From Bradyrhizobium sp. C9 (lineage in GTDB: Bacteria > Pseudomonadota > Alphaproteobacteria > Rhizobiales > Xanthobacteraceae): a DNA stretch of 64,000 nt. The position numbers and the translations under genes were made by a program. Where the stretch lies: NCBI RefSeq assembly GCF_002532045.1, contig NZ_NWTG01000014.1, positions 124,001-188,000 on the forward strand, read 5' to 3'. The notes below the pieces were generated by a model that was not told the DNA's origin, made no database searches, and saw only the letters and a program-made list of their open reading frames with translations. The stretch's first letter is position 1; each line of letters starts with the position of its first letter. Below, piece after piece: positions 61,417-64,000 of the stretch.

Positions 61417-61442
61417 AACGCGTCGCCTGGGGAACGGGTTCC
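61417..61442 (-). promoter_or_regulatory. EcfG-type promoter of the cytoplasmic PRC-barrel gene
   Basis: Reading on the minus strand: GGAAC (61442-61438), 17-bp spacer, CGTT (61420-61417). It matches the consensus exactly and lies 28 bp upstream of the ATG. Confidence 0.82.
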
Positions 61443-61677
61443 GGCCCTGATTATGACAGACGCCCTTCCCCTTTCCAGGCCGCCATGGCCCCCGCGGGCC
61501 CTGCGCGCGGCACAGGTGAGTTCTGCCCGTATTTCAACGGATTAGGCTTGATGACAGAACGATAACTTTTCTCCACAACGCCGACCTGTTAACTCGTTAT
61601 GCCGGGCAAGATTCCAGAAATGCACTGAAACAAAATTCCTGAGCCGCTTCCCCCGAATCACGGACAAAAGAGTCGGT

Positions 61678-62415
61678 ATGACCCAGGCTGCGCCCAATAT
61701 CCTCGTCGTCGAGGACGACCGCGAAACGCGGTCTCTCATCGCCAAATATCTCCGCACCAATTCCTGCCATGTCACGACCGCCTCGGACGGCCGCGAGATG
61801 GCCAAGGCCATGACCGACCACCGCGTGGATCTGCTGGTGCTCGACGTCATGCTGCCGGGCGAGGACGGCCTCAGCCTGTGCCGCAAGGTGCGCGCGGAGT
61901 CGCAGACGCCGATCATCATGCTGACCGCGCGCGGCGAGGACGTCGACCGCATCCTCGGCCTCGAGATGGGCGCCGACGATTACTTGGCCAAGCCGTTCAA
62001 CCCGCGCGAGCTGCTGGCGCGGATCAACGCGGTGCTGCGCCGGCAGGCCGCGGCGCGCAACGCCAGCGCGATCGAGGGTGCGACCACGCTGACCTTCCTC
62101 GGCTGGCGCATCGACATCCGCTTGCGCGAGCTGCGCAACCCCGAAGGGGCGCGCGTCGCCATGACCAGCGCCGAGTTCGACCTGCTGCGCACCTTCTGCG
62201 AACGGCCCGGCCGCGTGCTGTCGCGCGACAGCCTGCTCGACCTGACGCAGGGCCGCAGCGCCGGCTCGTTCGAGCGTTCGATCGACGTCTTGGTCAGCCG
62301 TATCCGACGCAAGATCGAGCCCGATCCGCAGGAAGCCACCATGATCAAGACGGTGCGGTCCGGCGGCTATGTGTTCACTCCGAGGGTGGAGGCGGTTGCC
62401 GCCACGAGCAACTGA
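61678..62415 (+). CDS. OmpR-family response regulator
   Basis: A 245-residue two-component regulator. Receiver domain at 8-120 with phospho-Asp56 (LLVLDVMLPGED), acidic pair VVEDDRE, Thr near LTARGED and Lys in YLAKPFNPRE. The C-terminal winged helix is at about 140-235 (SAEFDLLRTFCERPGRVLSR, RSIDVLVSRIRRKIEPDPQE, IKTVRSGGYVF). The sensor kinase gene follows after 2 bp, forming one operon. The signal is unknown. Confidence 0.96.
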   Translation: MTQAAPNILVVEDDRETRSLIAKYLRTNSCHVTTASDGREMAKAMTDHRVDLLVLDVMLPGEDGLSLCRKVRAESQTPIIMLTARGEDVDRILGLEMGADDYLAKPFNPRELLARINAVLRRQAAARNASAIEGATTLTFLGWRIDIRLRELRNPEGARVAMTSAEFDLLRTFCERPGRVLSRDSLLDLTQGRSAGSFERSIDVLVSRIRRKIEPDPQEATMIKTVRSGGYVFTPRVEAVAATSN

Positions 62416-62417
62416 CC

Positions 62418-63776
62418 ATGAAGCTGCTGCGCGTGCTGAGTCTGCGGGGGATCGGCGCCCAGATGGCGGCGCTGGTCGTCGTCTCGATCGTCACGCTGCA
62501 CCTCATCATCACCGCCACCTTCCTGATCCATCGCCCGGACCGGCCGGAGCCGTCCGATCGCTGGCACACCCAGCTCGCCGCCGCCGCGCAACTGCTCGGG
62601 CATGCCCCGGCATCGGAGCGGCCGCGGCTCCAGGCCGACGTTATCAGAGCCTTCCCGCAGCTTGCGATCGGTGACTTCACGTCCGATACCAGCGCCCTCG
62701 CCGAGACCGATACGCCGAGCCTGCACGCGCTGCGCCGGCTCGGCGCCGGCTATCGCGTCTTCCAGCTGCCGCGCGAAGCGGGCGGCACGCCAAACGACAA
62801 CGAGATCCGCCGCGTCGCCATCCGCCTGCCCGACGGCAGCATGTTCGCCGCGAACCTGATGCCGGACCAGCACATGCGGCCGTTCTGGGGCGGGCCGTGG
62901 ATGATGACGGTGCTGTTCGCCGTCATCAGCGTCACCCTGCTCGGCCTGTGGGCGGCATGGGCGCTGACGGCTCCGCTGTCATCCTTCGTCAAGGCCGCGG
63001 AAACCTTCAGCCTGAACGGCGCTGCGGCGCCTCTGCCCGAACGCGGCCCCGAGGAGATCCGCTCGCTGGCCAAGGCGCTGAACCGGATGCGCGAGCGCAT
63101 CACCGCATTGATCGACGACCGCACCAAGATGCTGGCCGCGATCAGCCACGACCTGCGCACGCCGATCACGCGGATGCGGCTGCGCGCCGAATTCATCGAG
63201 GACGAGACCCATCGCCACCGCATGCTGCGCGACCTCGACCAGATGCGTTCGATGCTGGAATCGGTGCTGTCGTTCCTGCGCAACGACCGCAAGCTCGAGG
63301 AGATGACGCTGGTCGACATCGCGAGCACGCTGCACCTCGTCACCGACCAGTTCGCCGACATGGGACACAAGGTCAGCTACGAGGGTCCGCAGCACGCGAT
63401 GGCGACCGCGCGGCCCGCCGACCTGCATCGCAGCATCACCAATCTGGTCGACAATGCCGTGCGCTTCGGCGGCGAAGTCGCCGTGCGCCTCGACGTTCAG
63501 CCGGATCGCCTCGTCATCGACATCGAGGATGACGGCCCCGGCATTTCGGATGCGCACAAGGCAAGCGTGCTGGAGCCGTTCGTGCGCGGCGACCAGGCGC
63601 GCAACATGGACGAGGCCGAAGGCTTTGGCCTTGGCCTGTCGATCGCCAACGCCATCGTGCTCGCGCATGGCGGCACGTTGTCGCTGCACGATCGCAAGCC
63701 GCACGGGCTCGTGGTCCGGATCGAACTGCCGGCGCGGCAGCAGCTGCTGCAATCGCAGCGGAAGTCCGCAGCCTGA
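62418..63776 (+). CDS. Sensor histidine kinase (EnvZ-type)
   Basis: A 452-residue inner-membrane kinase and partner of the preceding OmpR-type regulator. Helix 1 at about 15-37, a periplasmic sensor of about 120 residues, helix 2 at about 160-182, a HAMP segment (ALTAPLSSFVKAAETFSL), H-box LAAISHDLRTPITRMRLR with His near residue 244, N-box NLVDNAVRFGG, G-boxes DDGPGISD and FGLGLSIANAIV. All catalytic boxes are intact. No target operon adjoins the pair. Confidence 0.95.
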   Translation: MKLLRVLSLRGIGAQMAALVVVSIVTLHLIITATFLIHRPDRPEPSDRWHTQLAAAAQLLGHAPASERPRLQADVIRAFPQLAIGDFTSDTSALAETDTPSLHALRRLGAGYRVFQLPREAGGTPNDNEIRRVAIRLPDGSMFAANLMPDQHMRPFWGGPWMMTVLFAVISVTLLGLWAAWALTAPLSSFVKAAETFSLNGAAAPLPERGPEEIRSLAKALNRMRERITALIDDRTKMLAAISHDLRTPITRMRLRAEFIEDETHRHRMLRDLDQMRSMLESVLSFLRNDRKLEEMTLVDIASTLHLVTDQFADMGHKVSYEGPQHAMATARPADLHRSITNLVDNAVRFGGEVAVRLDVQPDRLVIDIEDDGPGISDAHKASVLEPFVRGDQARNMDEAEGFGLGLSIANAIVLAHGGTLSLHDRKPHGLVVRIELPARQQLLQSQRKSAA

Positions 63777-63822
63777 TCAGGCTGGGCTGATCGGCGACGA
63801 AGCAGACCGATAAACTAGAGCA

Positions 63823-63993
63823 TCAGGCGGCGAGCGGCGTGAGTTGCGCGGTGTCGTAGATCGCGATCGCCTCGAAGCGGTAATTGCAGGCGCGGCAATT
63901 CCACAGGAACGACGTGCGCCCCTCGCTGTGCTCCACCCAATCGGGCCGGGCGATCGGCTTGCCGCATTGCGCGCAGGGATTTTCGCGAGGCAT
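63823..63993 (-). CDS. Small zinc-ribbon protein (56 residues)
   Basis: Starts MPRENPCAQCGKPIARPDWV and ends IYDTAQLTPLAA. Four cysteines in two CxxC knuckles (CAQC and CRAC, 25-30 residues apart) form a zinc ribbon. There is no signal peptide or other domain. It is convergent with the histidine kinase gene. Proteins like this occur in many Bradyrhizobium genomes; function unknown. Confidence 0.75.
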   Translation of the reverse strand: MPRENPCAQCGKPIARPDWVEHSEGRTSFLWNCRACNYRFEAIAIYDTAQLTPLAA

Positions 63994-64000
63994 ATAGCCG

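Overview
The window looks like chromosomal DNA of a Bradyrhizobium-type alphaproteobacterium (family Nitrobacteraceae). This rests on the high GC content, the gene families present, palindromic intergenic repeats of the kind scattered through Bradyrhizobium and Rhodopseudomonas genomes, and EcfG-type (GGAAC-N16/17-CGTT) general-stress promoters. The assignment is inference from sequence character; no species can be named. No prophage, insertion sequence, CRISPR array, tRNA or rRNA was seen. The one RNA gene is RNase P RNA.

Layout. 1-8062 (minus strand): the division and cell-wall (dcw) cluster, transcribed rsmH-ftsL-ftsI-murE-murF-mraY-murD, with murD running off the left edge. A divergent N-acetylmuramoyl-L-alanine amidase (8542) faces it. 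9.5-14.5 kb: a small secreted protein, an ECF42-type sigma factor with its YCII partner, rnpB, a 61-residue free-standing protein resembling sigma region 1.1, a small cysteine-containing secreted protein, an alpha/beta hydrolase and a TauE/SafE permease. 14.5-21.7 kb: an ABC exporter, then an EmrB/EmrA-type efflux pair divergent from a TetR repressor across a perfect 23-bp operator-like palindrome, then a LuxR-type regulator. 21.7-26.8 kb: a serralysin-like RTX metalloprotease with a small PKD-like companion, a GNAT protein and a 97-residue orphan. 26.9-33.6 kb: a Baeyer-Villiger-type monooxygenase fused to an HSL-type esterase, an SDR without its catalytic Tyr/Lys, a receiver-only response regulator, an extensin-like lipoprotein, and a 31-residue membrane protein behind an EcfG promoter.

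33.6-40.4 kb: mostly envelope proteins. These are two divergent paralogues with proline/alanine linkers and DUF2147-like ends, a membrane-anchored AraC regulator, a YciB-like protein, a cysteine-rich secreted protein, a FecR-domain protein with a long Q/P/G-rich tail, and a Nudix hydrolase. 40.5-46.0 kb: a membrane-lipid neighbourhood with phosphatidylserine decarboxylase, a class III aminotransferase, a membrane protein possibly of the Mpo1/DUF962 type, a PmtA-like methyltransferase and a GT4 glycosyltransferase. 46.1-53.6 kb: a membrane-anchored TAXI protein, a TauE/SafE remnant, an acyltransferase-3 protein, an L,D-transpeptidase, a DUF4403 protein and an orphan Leu/Ile/Val-type binding protein. 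54.1-58.4 kb: an export operon HlyD - double ABC-2 permease - HlyD with no ATPase gene. 58.6-64.0 kb: a secreted glycerophosphodiester phosphodiesterase, two PRC-barrel genes that both carry EcfG-like promoters, an OmpR/EnvZ-type two-component pair and a small zinc-ribbon protein.

The shared theme is envelope construction and maintenance: peptidoglycan synthesis and remodelling, phospholipid headgroup chemistry, efflux and secretion, and stress-linked envelope proteins. The best candidates for undescribed biology are the lipid locus with its head-to-head start codons sharing one CATG, the ATPase-less double-permease export operon, the oxygenase-esterase fusion with an altered fingerprint, the free-standing sigma-1.1-like protein beside rnpB, and the stress-promoter-driven 31-residue membrane protein.
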